The notes beneath the pieces were generated by a model. It did not search any database and had not been told where the DNA came from. It worked only from the letters and a program-made list of their open reading frames with translations. Positions 8,708 to 16,049 of a stretch of 64,000 nt of DNA are shown here, one piece after another (position 1 is the first letter of the stretch; each line of letters begins with the position of its first letter). Source of the DNA: Amycolatopsis camponoti (GTDB taxonomy: Bacteria; Actinomycetota; Actinomycetes; Mycobacteriales; Pseudonocardiaceae); contig NZ_CABVGP010000003.1 in the NCBI RefSeq assembly GCF_902497555.1, forward strand, positions 186,001 to 250,000, in the 5' to 3' direction. A program made the translations under genes and the position numbers.

Positions 8708-9562
8708 TCAGATGCGGGAGAGACCGGCCGGGTCGAGCTTCTCGGCGAGGGACGTGAGCTGCTCGCCGGCCAGGCAGGCGGTTTCGAACGCGTCGACGAA
8801 CGTCGTGGTGAGATCGATGTCGTCAATGAGCACGGTGCCGAGGGCGGACAGATGCACGCCCAGCGCGGTATAGGTGTCGGTGAGCGCGTGGACCAGACGG
8901 GCCTGCTCGATCCGGCCCGCAGATCCCAGCTCGGTCGACACCTTGGTGGTGTCCTCGCCGAGCTTGGTGAGGCAGTACGTCAAGAGTGCGCACAGCTCGT
9001 TCACGCTGTTCACCGTGCGCTGCGGATGGTGGATGTCTTCCACATCCCCCAGGAGTCTGCTGGCCGTAAAAAGAAAGCTGATGGTGTACGCACGTTTCTC
9101 CTCAGGAGTGAAGGGATAACGTGTTTTCTCGGCGAACTGACCGGGTCGGCAGGGTGCGTGAAGTCGCTGGTCGTCGGTCAGCGGCAGGAGACACCACCCG
9201 GGATCGAGCTTCCCGGCGAGGGACGTGAGCTGCTCGCCGGCCAGGCGGGCAGGTTCGAACGCCTCGACGAACGTCGTGGTGAGATCGATGTCGTCAATCA
9301 GCACGGTGCCGAGGGCGGACAGATGCACGCCCAGCGCGGCGTAGGTGTCGGTGAGCGCGTGGATCAGACGGGCCTGCTCGATTCGGCCCGCAGATCCCAA
9401 CTCGGTCGACAGCCGGGTGGTGTCCTCGCCGAGCTTGGTTAGGCAGAACGTGAAGAGCGCGCACAGCTCGTTCACGCTGTTCACCGTGCGCTGCGGATGG
9501 AAGAGATCGTCCACATCCCTCAGGAGGCTGTCGGCCGTAAAATCAAAACCGAGGTCGGTCAC
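8708..9562 (-). CDS. protein of two tandem homologous modules, function unknown
   Basis: 284 residues from a GTG (9560-9562) with GGAAGAGG just upstream. An open frame extends further upstream, but that part has the character of a different, decayed gene. The protein is two near-identical helical modules (about 157-codon period), each with the signature HPQRTVNSVNELCAL … CLTKLGEDT … IDDIDLTTTFV. No membrane helix or catalytic motif is seen and I do not recognise the family. The DNA repeat (8733-9069 against 9204-9540, offset 471) is mostly identical, so the duplication is recent or kept uniform by conversion. Confidence 0.65.
   Translation of the reverse strand: MTDLGFDFTADSLLRDVDDLFHPQRTVNSVNELCALFTFCLTKLGEDTTRLSTELGSAGRIEQARLIHALTDTYAALGVHLSALGTVLIDDIDLTTTFVEAFEPARLAGEQLTSLAGKLDPGWCLLPLTDDQRLHAPCRPGQFAEKTRYPFTPEEKRAYTISFLFTASRLLGDVEDIHHPQRTVNSVNELCALLTYCLTKLGEDTTKVSTELGSAGRIEQARLVHALTDTYTALGVHLSALGTVLIDDIDLTTTFVDAFETACLAGEQLTSLAEKLDPAGLSRI
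8733..9540. repeat. tandem direct repeat, 471-bp period
   Basis: Two copies (about 8733-9069 and 9204-9540) align at a constant offset of 471 bases, i.e. 157 codons, with scattered mostly silent differences. The repeat lies wholly inside one gene and keeps the frame. Confidence 0.85.
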
Positions 9563-9683
9563 GAGTTCCTCTTCCGGAGTGGGGTGACGCACTTTCCCGG
9601 CGAGCCTACGGGGGAAGACGTGAATAGCGCGGCCCCGATCCGGCAGCCGCGTCAGCGTAGTGCCTGGCTCTTCGGCCTCGCAA

Positions 9684-9976
9684 TCACGAGCTGTAGTCGC
9701 TGGTCCAGGCTTCGAGATCGGAGAGATGCCGATACAGCCGGTACGGAAAGCGGTCGGTGCGGGGAAGGGCGACTTCATCGGGCCACCCCGGGGAGCCAGA
9801 TGGTGATTCTGCGCCCGGCGGTGTCGGTAACGGCCTCGTGGCCGGCGATATCGACCCACAGGTAGCCGTCAGGCGCTCGGGCAGGCCGAGCAGTCGACGC
9901 GGACGGTGAGGTGCCGGCCACCGGCCCGTTCCTGGCGGAGCTGGTCGGTACGGGTGGCCTGGTCGACGTCGGCGGC
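9684..9976 (-). pseudogene. frameshifted gene remnant
   Basis: Good protein-like sequence continues across frames. One piece reads LTVRVDCSACPSA, the next DGYLWVDIAGHEAVTD … RRITIWLPG, and the last DEVALPRTDRFPYRLYRHL … ending in TGA at 9684-9686. The last switch lies in the GGGG run at 9796-9799; removing one G joins the two frames smoothly. The 5' end is cut off exactly where the inverted hydrolase copy begins (9976/9977). The family is not recognised. Confidence 0.55.
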
Positions 9977-10298
9977 TCGGCAACGACAGTCCTCCGCCTG
10001 TGACCCAGGCCCACCACGCCCACCAGGGGGTGGCGATCACCCGCTACGCCGTGGGCGGTTCCGACGTCCGGCGGGCTCCGGTGGTTCTGGTCCACGGTGG
10101 CAACGAGGCCGGCTGGGTGTGGGAGCGCTACGCCCGTTTCCTCGCCGAGGACGGCTGGGACGTCGTCGTGTTCGACTGGCTGCACCACGGCCGCTCCGAG
10201 CGGCTCCCGGCCGCGGAGTTCCTCAGTCGCAGCATCCTCGATGTCGCCCGCCACGAGCTGCCCGCCGTGATCGAGACCCTCGGCCCGAACAGACCGGC
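9977..10298 (+). pseudogene. truncated inverted copy of the alpha/beta hydrolase gene
   Basis: These 322 bases are about 99% identical to the complement of 4316-4637 (codons 3-108 of the intact hydrolase), with only a handful of substitutions. The copy lacks the start codon and stops before the catalytic serine, so it cannot make an active enzyme. It disrupts the remnant gene on its left. Downstream of 10298 the sequence is unrelated. Confidence 0.9.
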
Positions 10299-10672
10299 GC
10301 TGCCGCGAGATGAGCGACCGGATGCTCAAGGCTTCGTGTCTCGATTCCAACTCTGCGCGCCGCCGCCCCTCCGCTTCGCCGGACACAGTGTGCCACCGCC
10401 TCGTTCTGTTTCAGGGAAGTTCGAAACAAACTCCGGAGCGAGGACAGCGCCCACGCTTCGTCTAGGTGAGCAGTCCAGACAGCCTTCTTTGTCGATAACT
10501 CGACAAACAGGTACCGATTCGCTCGACGTCGCCAGCACTCGGCGCGGGCCGAGCTGGGACGTCGATACACCGACGTTGGAATAACTCGTGAGTTGAGCCA
10601 GCTTTCACTTGGCGCGACGCGCCGACCTGCAGCACCCCAGGGCGGCCCCCGAGTTCCAGCTGCAACTTTCTG
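10299..10672. other. gene-poor stretch with short palindromes
   Basis: No supported gene. It contains an 8-4-8 palindrome TTTGTCGA-TAAC-TCGACAAA (10488-10507), which has the form of an operator. It is less GC-rich than its surroundings. Confidence 0.45.
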
Positions 10673-11206
10673 TCACGCCGGAATCTGCCCCTGCAGCCAG
10701 TACTCCGCGCAATAATGACGCTGAAGACGTGCGCGAGGCTGCAACTGCGTCGACAGGCGACCGGCAACCCTGCCACCAGCCGGTCGGCATGTGCCGGGTA
10801 TTGCAATGGGATGCCGCGGATGCGGAGCCATCTCGCCTGACTGCGCGACAGCAGCGGCGTGGTCGGCGACCGTCGGCCAATCGTCCGCGTTCACCAGCGC
10901 GATGAACTGATCGTCGATCGCTTGCTCGGCGGTACGATCGGGTGTGCACCCGTCAGTCTTCGAGTGGCATTCTGCTCGGTACGCCTCGACGCGTTGGCGC
11001 AACCATTCATCGTGGTTGCGCGGCTGCTGTCGCATCAACTGCCACACCGTCGGGTGATCGGGGTCGGCAGTCACATTGCGTGACGACACTACTTGGCGGC
11101 CGATCAGCAATCCGACCCCAATGAGCGCCGCCACCAGCAATGACGTGCCGAGGATGATGCCGGGTTCGCCGTCGGCCAATGCAGTCCATAGCGTGCGAAA
11201 CCTCAT
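10673..11206 (-). CDS. hypothetical membrane-anchored protein
   Basis: 177 residues from an ATG behind AAGGGGG. One N-terminal membrane helix (about residues 14-37, GIILGTSLLVAALIGVGLLIG) is followed by a soluble part with conserved-looking text (WQLMRQQPRNHDEWLRQRVEAYRAE …). Up to about residue 130 it reads as a genuine protein. The last 45 residues are Arg/Pro-rich and may be out of the original frame, so a late frameshift is possible. Family not recognised; topology would place the body outside or inside depending on unseen cues. Confidence 0.55.
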   Translation of the reverse strand: MRFRTLWTALADGEPGIILGTSLLVAALIGVGLLIGRQVVSSRNVTADPDHPTVWQLMRQQPRNHDEWLRQRVEAYRAECHSKTDGCTPDRTAEQAIDDQFIALVNADDWPTVADHAAAVAQSGEMAPHPRHPIAIPGTCRPAGGRVAGRLSTQLQPRARLQRHYCAEYWLQGQIPA

Positions 11207-11578
11207 TCGATTACCCCCTTCGCACGGCCGCCTAGTGGCACTGCCGCGCTAAGTGACGTTTGAATCAGCCAGATCACATCCATGGGACGGCGGCCCAACC
11301 CGGGGCGCCTGGCGTTGACGAACCCTCCAAGTGAGACCGCGCCCAGGCGTAGCGCCGCAATCCGCGCCCTAGGCGCTACGGGTCCAACACACGGACCGTA
11401 AATCTGTCTCGCGCCATTTTCAAGCAGAAAACGTGAGACGTACCGAAATTTCTCGACCGGTCATGCCCACCCATGGCAGCGCCCACGCATTTGTTCGCCG
11501 TTCATGTACAACTTTCATTCCGCGTACGCTATATTCGACATTGTCACAGACCACGTTCAACCACATCGAAGAGGCATT
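11207..11578. other. lsr2 upstream region
   Basis: No gene. It contains an inverted repeat GTAGCGCC (11349-11356) / GGCGCTAC (11372-11379). Nearer lsr2 the sequence becomes AT-richer, with TATATT at 11530-11535 as a possible -10 element. It separates the divergent membrane protein gene and lsr2. Confidence 0.4.
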
Positions 11579-11980
11579 GTGGCTCAGAAAGTTAAAGTCG
11601 AACTACTCGACGACATCGACGGCACTCCGGCGACACAGGCCGTCAAGTTTGCGCTGGACGGTGTTGAGTACGAAATCGATCTGTCCGACGACAACGCAAC
11701 AGCGCTACGCGAGGAACTCGCTCGCTACGTCGAGGCGGCACGGCGCACCGGCGGACGCAAGCGCACGAAGGCCACTGCACCACCCAGCGCAGCCGCAGAC
11801 CGCGAGCGGTCGACAGCGATCCGCACTTGGGCCAAGGAGAACGGCCACAACGTGTCAGATCGAGGCAGGCTCTCGACGGAAATCATCGAAGCCTACGAGC
11901 AGGCCACGACCGCTCCTCCTGTCCCGGCGCCCACGCGAACGCGACGTCCGCGCAAGAAGGTAGCCGCGTCCAAGAGGTAG
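11579..11980 (+). CDS. lsr2: Lsr2 family nucleoid-associated silencer
   Basis: 133 residues. The N-terminal dimerisation domain ([12 protein letters not shown] … [15 protein letters not shown] … [14 protein letters not shown]) and C-terminal DNA-binding domain ([10 protein letters not shown] … [15 protein letters not shown]) both match Lsr2, including the RGR element that enters the minor groove. Lsr2 is the actinobacterial counterpart of H-NS and silences AT-rich acquired DNA. GTG at 11579 is chosen because the family starts with M-A-x-K-V; the frame is open further upstream. Standing inside an accessory region, it is probably an extra, island-borne copy. Strong hairpin downstream. Confidence 0.93.
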   Translation: MAQKVKVELLDDIDGTPATQAVKFALDGVEYEIDLSDDNATALREELARYVEAARRTGGRKRTKATAPPSAAADRERSTAIRTWAKENGHNVSDRGRLSTEIIEAYEQATTAPPVPAPTRTRRPRKKVAASKR

Positions 11981-11983
11981 AAC

Positions 11984-12026
11984 CCGGTGCGGGGCGCGCG
12001 AACGACAGTTGCACGCCCCGCACCGG
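11984..12026 (+). terminator. lsr2 terminator
   Basis: 13-bp perfect stem (11984-11996 with 12014-12026, CCGGTGCGGGGCG and complement) and a 17-base loop, starting 3 bases after the lsr2 stop. Confidence 0.65.
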
Positions 12027-12163
12027 AACACCGATGAGCCAATCCGTTTGCCGTAGTGCCCTGCCAAACGAATTGGTCGGGGGTGGGTGAAGACCTGCGC
12101 TGCAATCGGATGGCTCTACTGGGGTGATGCCGGTCGCACAGACTTGCAGCACCCCTGCGGCGC

Positions 12164-12433
12164 CTAGATGCTTGGGACATCCTTCTCGCCGAACACCTGC
12201 ATCAAGGCCGTCGGCATCTTCGCGCGGTCCGGTCGACGCTCGGAAATAAACGTCCGCGGCTGTGGCTCATCCGCGAGATACCGCCGGGCATGAGCGGCCT
12301 CAGCGTCACTCAACTCTTCCGCGGCCATCTCGGCAAGCATGGTGCGGATCTCGGCCAAGACCGCGGCGGGCCCGAACTCCTGAACTCCTGCGCCGCGTCG
12401 ACGTCCCTGCCTACTCAGATACTGCGGATCCAT
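12164..12433 (-). CDS. hypothetical protein, 89 aa, start uncertain
   Basis: A helical, charged protein (… VLAEIRTMLAEMAAEELSDAE …) from ATG 12431-12433. No ribosome site is visible. Protein-like sequence (GFDIESIM) continues upstream in the same frame, into the junction with the dnaE2 fragment. It may therefore be the 3' end of a longer gene that was cut by the dnaE2 junction. Family not recognised. Confidence 0.4.
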   Translation of the reverse strand: MDPQYLSRQGRRRGAGVQEFGPAAVLAEIRTMLAEMAAEELSDAEAAHARRYLADEPQPRTFISERRPDRAKMPTALMQVFGEKDVPSI

Positions 12434-13008
12434 GATGGATTCGATGTCGAATCCCGCTCGGTCAGGTCGCCGATGCTCCCGTAGGGGCCGGAGGCCTCGC
12501 GCTCGGCGACGATCGTCTCGGCGACATCAGCCCCGACCTGCCGGACCGCGGCCAGCCCGAGCCGCAGCGCCACCCCGCCCGTCGCCGCCGGACCCGGTTC
12601 CAACGCCGCGTGCACGAGGCTGGCGTTGATGTCCGGCTCGCGGGTGACCACGCCGTGCCACCGTGCGTCAGCCACGAGGGACAGCGGGGAGTAGAAGCCC
12701 ATCGGCTGCGCGCGCAGCAGCCCGGCGCAGAACGCCGCCGGGTAGTAGCGCTTGAACCACGCCGAGGCGTAGACCAGCAGCGCGAAGGACATCGAGTGGG
12801 CTTCGGGGAAGCCGTACCCGCTGAAGGCGTGGATCTGCTCGAAGATCCGCGTCGCCAGCTCGCGGTCGATGCCGTTGGCCGCGCACCCGGCGAAGAACCG
12901 GCCCATCAAGGCCTTCATCTTCGCGTCCGAGCGTTTCGCGCCCATCGCGCGGCGCAACTGGTCGGCCTCGGCCGCGGTGAAGCTCGCGACGTCGCGGGCC
13001 ATCTGCAT
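12415..13008 (-). pseudogene. dnaE2: fragment of error-prone DNA polymerase dnaE2
   Basis: About 180 residues match an internal stretch of DnaE2/ImuC, the catalytic subunit of mutagenic translesion polymerases: the AEADQLRRAMG, GYGFPEAHSMSFALLVY, and FYSPLSLVADA … VTREPDIN motifs. Both the N-terminal PHP/catalytic part and the C-terminal part are missing from this about 1000-residue family. Homology ends near 12450, where the frame runs into unrelated sequence. It cannot encode a working polymerase. A complete dnaE2 would be expected elsewhere in the genome if the function is kept. Confidence 0.85.
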
Positions 13009-13400
13009 GACCCTTCACCGGACTAAAGTCGGTATCATGTCCACCGTGGGTCGACCGTCGAAGGCAACGAAGAGGCGCTTCAGGCGTGACTCGTGGACCC
13101 TCTGCCTGCAGCCAGGTCGCAGCGCCTTCTTCAAATGGCTACAGGTTTTCAAGTACTGCTTCCTCGGGTTCTTCGTGGGGTTCCCTGCGCCCGAGCGCAT
13201 TTCGCAGTCCAGTGAGCGAGCAGGAATCGTCTCGCTCACGTCACTCTGTGTCGGACGTCCTTGAGCTAACCCGTCCTCGTCAACTTTGTTGACATACCAG
13301 GGTTGGTCATGCGCCGTCAGCGAGGGCGCCGTATCGGCATGACGAACTCCTGGTGATCCAGTCCCTCGTTGTCGGCGCGGGACTACTGGAAGGACCGGTT
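13009..13400. other. gene-poor stretch
   Basis: No supported gene; lower GC than flanks. It contains a short palindrome GTCAAC-TTT-GTTGAC (13279-13293) that overlaps a consensus-like -35 TTGACA (13289-13294), a possible regulated promoter for the small membrane protein gene. No clear -10 was found at the expected distance. Confidence 0.4.
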
Positions 13401-13691
13401 ATGCCCATCCTCGCGCTGCTTTTCATGATCAACGACAAGCTCCGCCAGCTGCCCGGTGTGCTGGCGGAGGTCACCCAATCGAGCGCGGTAGAGCTGTTGG
13501 CGTACCCGACCGGCATCAAGTTCCTGCTGGTCCTCGTGCTGCTGCTGACGGCTTTCATCGTGGCCCTGGGAACCGGATGCGTGCTGCGGCTCACGCACGC
13601 GTCCTGGACGAAAGCCCTGGTGACCGGTGGCTCGGCCGGCGGAGCGACCGTGGGGATCGGCTTCTTGATCCTCGGTTACCTCTTGGCGTGA
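13401..13691 (+). CDS. small membrane protein, TGG-motif family
   Basis: 96 residues from ATG 13401 (GGAAGGA site 7 bases upstream). An amphipathic N-terminal part is followed by two membrane helices joined by a short loop. The loop and start of helix 2 (SWTKALVTGGSAGGATVG) share the ALVTGG/AVITGG motif with the small membrane proteins at 17358-17555 and 31106-31315, so the three look like one family. Function unknown. It ends directly before the truncated kinase gene. Confidence 0.6.
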   Translation: MPILALLFMINDKLRQLPGVLAEVTQSSAVELLAYPTGIKFLLVLVLLLTAFIVALGTGCVLRLTHASWTKALVTGGSAGGATVGIGFLILGYLLA

Positions 13692-14108
13692 ATCGCGGCA
13701 GGGGAGGAATCACTGCGCCGGGTCGTGCTGCGCGAGCACGACGTCCCCGGCGGGCTGAACATCGCGCTCATCGCGACGATCTGCCGATTCAGCCTGGACG
13801 CCGGCTACCATGTCATCCTCGAAGGCATCCTCAGCACGGCCCGCTACGGGCCGATGCTGCGCCAGCTCGCCGCCGACCACCGCGGCTGCAGCACCTTCTT
13901 CTACCTCGACGTGCCCTTCGCGGAGACCGTGCGACGCCACACCGGCCGTCCCCAGGCCGTCGAGTTCACGCCGGAGGACATGCGCGGCTGGTACGTGCCC
14001 GATGACCGCCTGGGCGTCGCCGACGAACTGATCATCTCAGCATCGTTGTCGATGGAGAACACCGTGCGCTACGTCCTGAAGCGGGGCCTGTCGGCCGACC
14101 TCACCTGA
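13692..14108 (+). pseudogene. N-terminally truncated AAA/zeta-toxin-like kinase
   Basis: From about 13700 the frame encodes the C-terminal two thirds of a P-loop small-molecule kinase: LRRVVLREHD … LIATICRFSLDAGYHVILEGIL … FFYLDVPFAETVRRH … EFTPEDMRGWY. Intact relatives begin with a GxSGSGKS ATP-binding loop. Here an in-frame stop (the TGA of the preceding gene at 13689-13691) stands where that part should be. A GTG at 13725 could start translation, but the product would lack ATP binding. Probably a deletion fused the two genes. Followed by a strong hairpin. Confidence 0.7.
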
Positions 14109-14122
14109 ATATGGGAGGCAGG

Positions 14123-14160
14123 GCGTCGGTTCGTCCCTGGACTTGGGGACGAACCGACGC
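14123..14160. terminator. bidirectional terminator hairpin
   Basis: 15-bp perfect stem (GCGTCGGTTCGTCCC at 14123-14137 with 14146-14160) and 8-base loop, between the stop of the kinase remnant (14108, plus) and the stop of the 57-aa gene (14181, minus). Confidence 0.75.
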
Positions 14161-14180
14161 GTTCATGCCACCTCCACGGG

Positions 14181-14354
14181 TTAGCTGAAGATCTTCACCA
14201 CCACGTCGACCACCTGGGCGATCGCGATGACGATCTGCGAGATCGCCACCGTCCGCCGAGCCCGGCGCCCCCAGCGGACATCAGGGTCCGTCGGCGCCGC
14301 CGTCTCGTCATCGCCAGCACCGCCCGGGAGGCTCTGCGGCCCCTCACCGGTCAT
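14181..14354 (-). CDS. hypothetical 57-aa protein
   Basis: ATG (14352-14354) overlaps the TGA of the upstream frame (ATGA) and has GAGG five bases before it, so it is probably translated by coupling. The N-terminal half is acidic and flexible. The C-terminal half is a basic segment followed by a hydrophobic helix (TVAISQIVIAIAQVVDVVVKIF), which could be a membrane anchor or an amphipathic surface helix. Family not recognised. It ends 21 bases before a strong terminator hairpin. Confidence 0.55.
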   Translation of the reverse strand: MTGEGPQSLPGGAGDDETAAPTDPDVRWGRRARRTVAISQIVIAIAQVVDVVVKIFS

Positions 14355-14668
14355 CTCGGCCTCGCAACGGCTAAGGCTTCGGCCGGGCTAGTCGCTTGCT
14401 GACCAGCGAGGGTGGGCAGCTGCCGCCGTTCGCCGGACCGCTCGTCCAGGCCGGGGGGCCGCCGGACGCGCGACAGGTACGGGTCAGCGTCCAGCCCTGG
14501 CAACCGGCTCTTTTCTCGTCGTAGGGTCACCACGTTCCTCTCGATGTCGGGCCCTCCCGGCCGGCTGCTTTTCACCGAGCTGCCACCGTCCGGGAAGACG
14601 TACGGATCGACGTCGACGAGGCGCACCGGCGGCTCCGGGGTGCCTGCCCCGGGGTCGCCCGCGCCCAT
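14351..14668 (-). CDS. hypothetical 105-aa protein
   Basis: Pro/Arg-rich, probably disordered protein with two related segments (VDVDPYVFPDGG and LDADPYLSRVRRPPG). No ribosome site is seen before the ATG at 14666-14668. The main support is the stop codon overlapping the start of the next gene and the shared terminator. Function unknown; it could also be an untranslated frame upstream of the 57-aa gene. Confidence 0.35.
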   Translation of the reverse strand: MGAGDPGAGTPEPPVRLVDVDPYVFPDGGSSVKSSRPGGPDIERNVVTLRREKSRLPGLDADPYLSRVRRPPGLDERSGERRQLPTLAGQQATSPAEALAVARPR

Positions 14669-15185
14669 GCGTCGCCGACGTCACGCCGAATCTAGAGCGC
14701 AACACCACCGCTGGTCCCGGCTCTTCCGGCCCCGTTCGGCAACCGGTCACGGACGGTCGAAAAGCGGTCGGCAATCGCCGAGCGGTCGAAGGAAATGGGA
14801 GTTCGGCTGTGCTGACCGCGCTCGATGAACGGACGCGGTTCACCGTTCAGCGGCTGTTTTGCCTGGTACCCGGCAGCGCCTTGTCTCACCGAGCCCGAAC
14901 TGCCGCGAGCACACGGGAACCGCGCGTCGTTCGCGATCGCCTCGCCTTATCCGTCGAGCAGAGCCTCATCGTGGCGTCGCCTGCGACCCCGAATCCCGCA
15001 CACGTATTCGATCTTCCAGTGCGTGTGGAGCTGCGAGAACACAGCCGATTCGGTTACTGGGACGGCGGCGCAGGAAAAATCTTGAGGAGCCGTGGGGGGT
15101 GTTCCAGCGTTGCTGCCTACAACGAGAAGTGTCAGACCTCGACGAACTGGGGCGTCGGGGATCCGCCTACTGAGGGAGCCAGACG
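14669..15185. other. intergenic region between divergent operons
   Basis: Open frames here have no protein character. It should carry the promoters of the minus-strand 105-aa/57-aa pair and of the sigma-like operon; GAGGGAGCCAGACG just before 15186 serves as ribosome site of the latter. Confidence 0.4.
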
Positions 15186-16049
15186 ATGAATTCGGAGCTG
15201 CCGCCGACGGAGGATCCGGCCCCGGACAGAGCGCCCTCGCTGGTCGAGCTGCCGGAAGGGATCCTCGCCCAGGTCGAGGCCGAACTGGCGGCCCACGGCG
15301 GGAGCACTGCCGGCGACCCCGCTGCCCAGCGGGCCGCGGAGGCCCGGATCCTGGAGATCCTGCGGGCCGAGCAGTTCACCGGGCCGCGGTTCGAGCGGTT
15401 GTTCGGGAAGATGGCGCACCGGCTCGTCGGGTACGCGTTCCCGATCATGCGGCACTGGATCGGCAGCGGCCACATCTTCGACGAGTGCCTGAAGTTCCGG
15501 CGGCCGATCATCAAACAGGCCCGGGCCGCGGCGAGCGAGTGGACGCTGGAGGAGCAGGAGGCCTTCGCGATCGACTCGATCATCGGCACCGACGCGATGC
15601 AGGGCGGGGTCCAGTTCTTCCTGAACTACGGCCTGCGCAAGGGCAACTGGGACCCGCAGAAGGGCGCCAGCTCCGGGACGTACTTCGTCGGCGCGTGCGC
15701 CTGCTGCTTCGCCTCGTTCTGCAACAAGTGGTGGAAGGACAAGGTGCTCGCCGAGGCGATGCTGTCCTCGCCGGCCGAAGCCGACGAGGAGGGCGAGGAC
15801 CTGCTCCAGCGGATCGCGGACACGTCGGTCGACCCGGCCGACGCGGTCGTGCTGCGCGACTCGGCGGCCCGCGCCATGGCGCAGGTGAAGGACCCGAAGA
15901 TCCAAGAGGTGCTGCTGCGGCGCTCCTACCTGGGGCAGACCCAGGCCGAAGCCGCCACCGCGGTCGACCTCACCCCCAAGGCGGTCGAGCGCCGCCTGCA
16001 CACCCACCGCAAGAACATGCGTGATGACGACGACCAGGGGAGGCCGTAA
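15186..16049 (+). CDS. sigma-70-like protein (region 4 HTH)
   Basis: 287 residues. The C-terminal part (EVLLRRSYLGQTQAEAATAVDLTPKAVERRLHTHRK) is a sigma-70 region 4-type HTH. The middle (YAFPIMRHWIGSGHIFDECL …) is helical and could correspond to a diverged region 2. It also has a Cys-rich turn (GACACCF) and Trp pairs (KWW) of unknown role. It may direct RNA polymerase to a special promoter set or be a sigma-like adaptor. Its TAA overlaps the ATG of the next gene (TAATG), so the two products are likely made together. Sigma identity is moderate. Confidence 0.65.
   Translation: MNSELPPTEDPAPDRAPSLVELPEGILAQVEAELAAHGGSTAGDPAAQRAAEARILEILRAEQFTGPRFERLFGKMAHRLVGYAFPIMRHWIGSGHIFDECLKFRRPIIKQARAAASEWTLEEQEAFAIDSIIGTDAMQGGVQFFLNYGLRKGNWDPQKGASSGTYFVGACACCFASFCNKWWKDKVLAEAMLSSPAEADEEGEDLLQRIADTSVDPADAVVLRDSAARAMAQVKDPKIQEVLLRRSYLGQTQAEAATAVDLTPKAVERRLHTHRKNMRDDDDQGRP

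Noticed and set aside
13015-13264. Open frames on both strands between the dnaE2 fragment and the membrane gene
   Set aside because: No ribosome site, no family character and unusual composition; treated as gene-poor.
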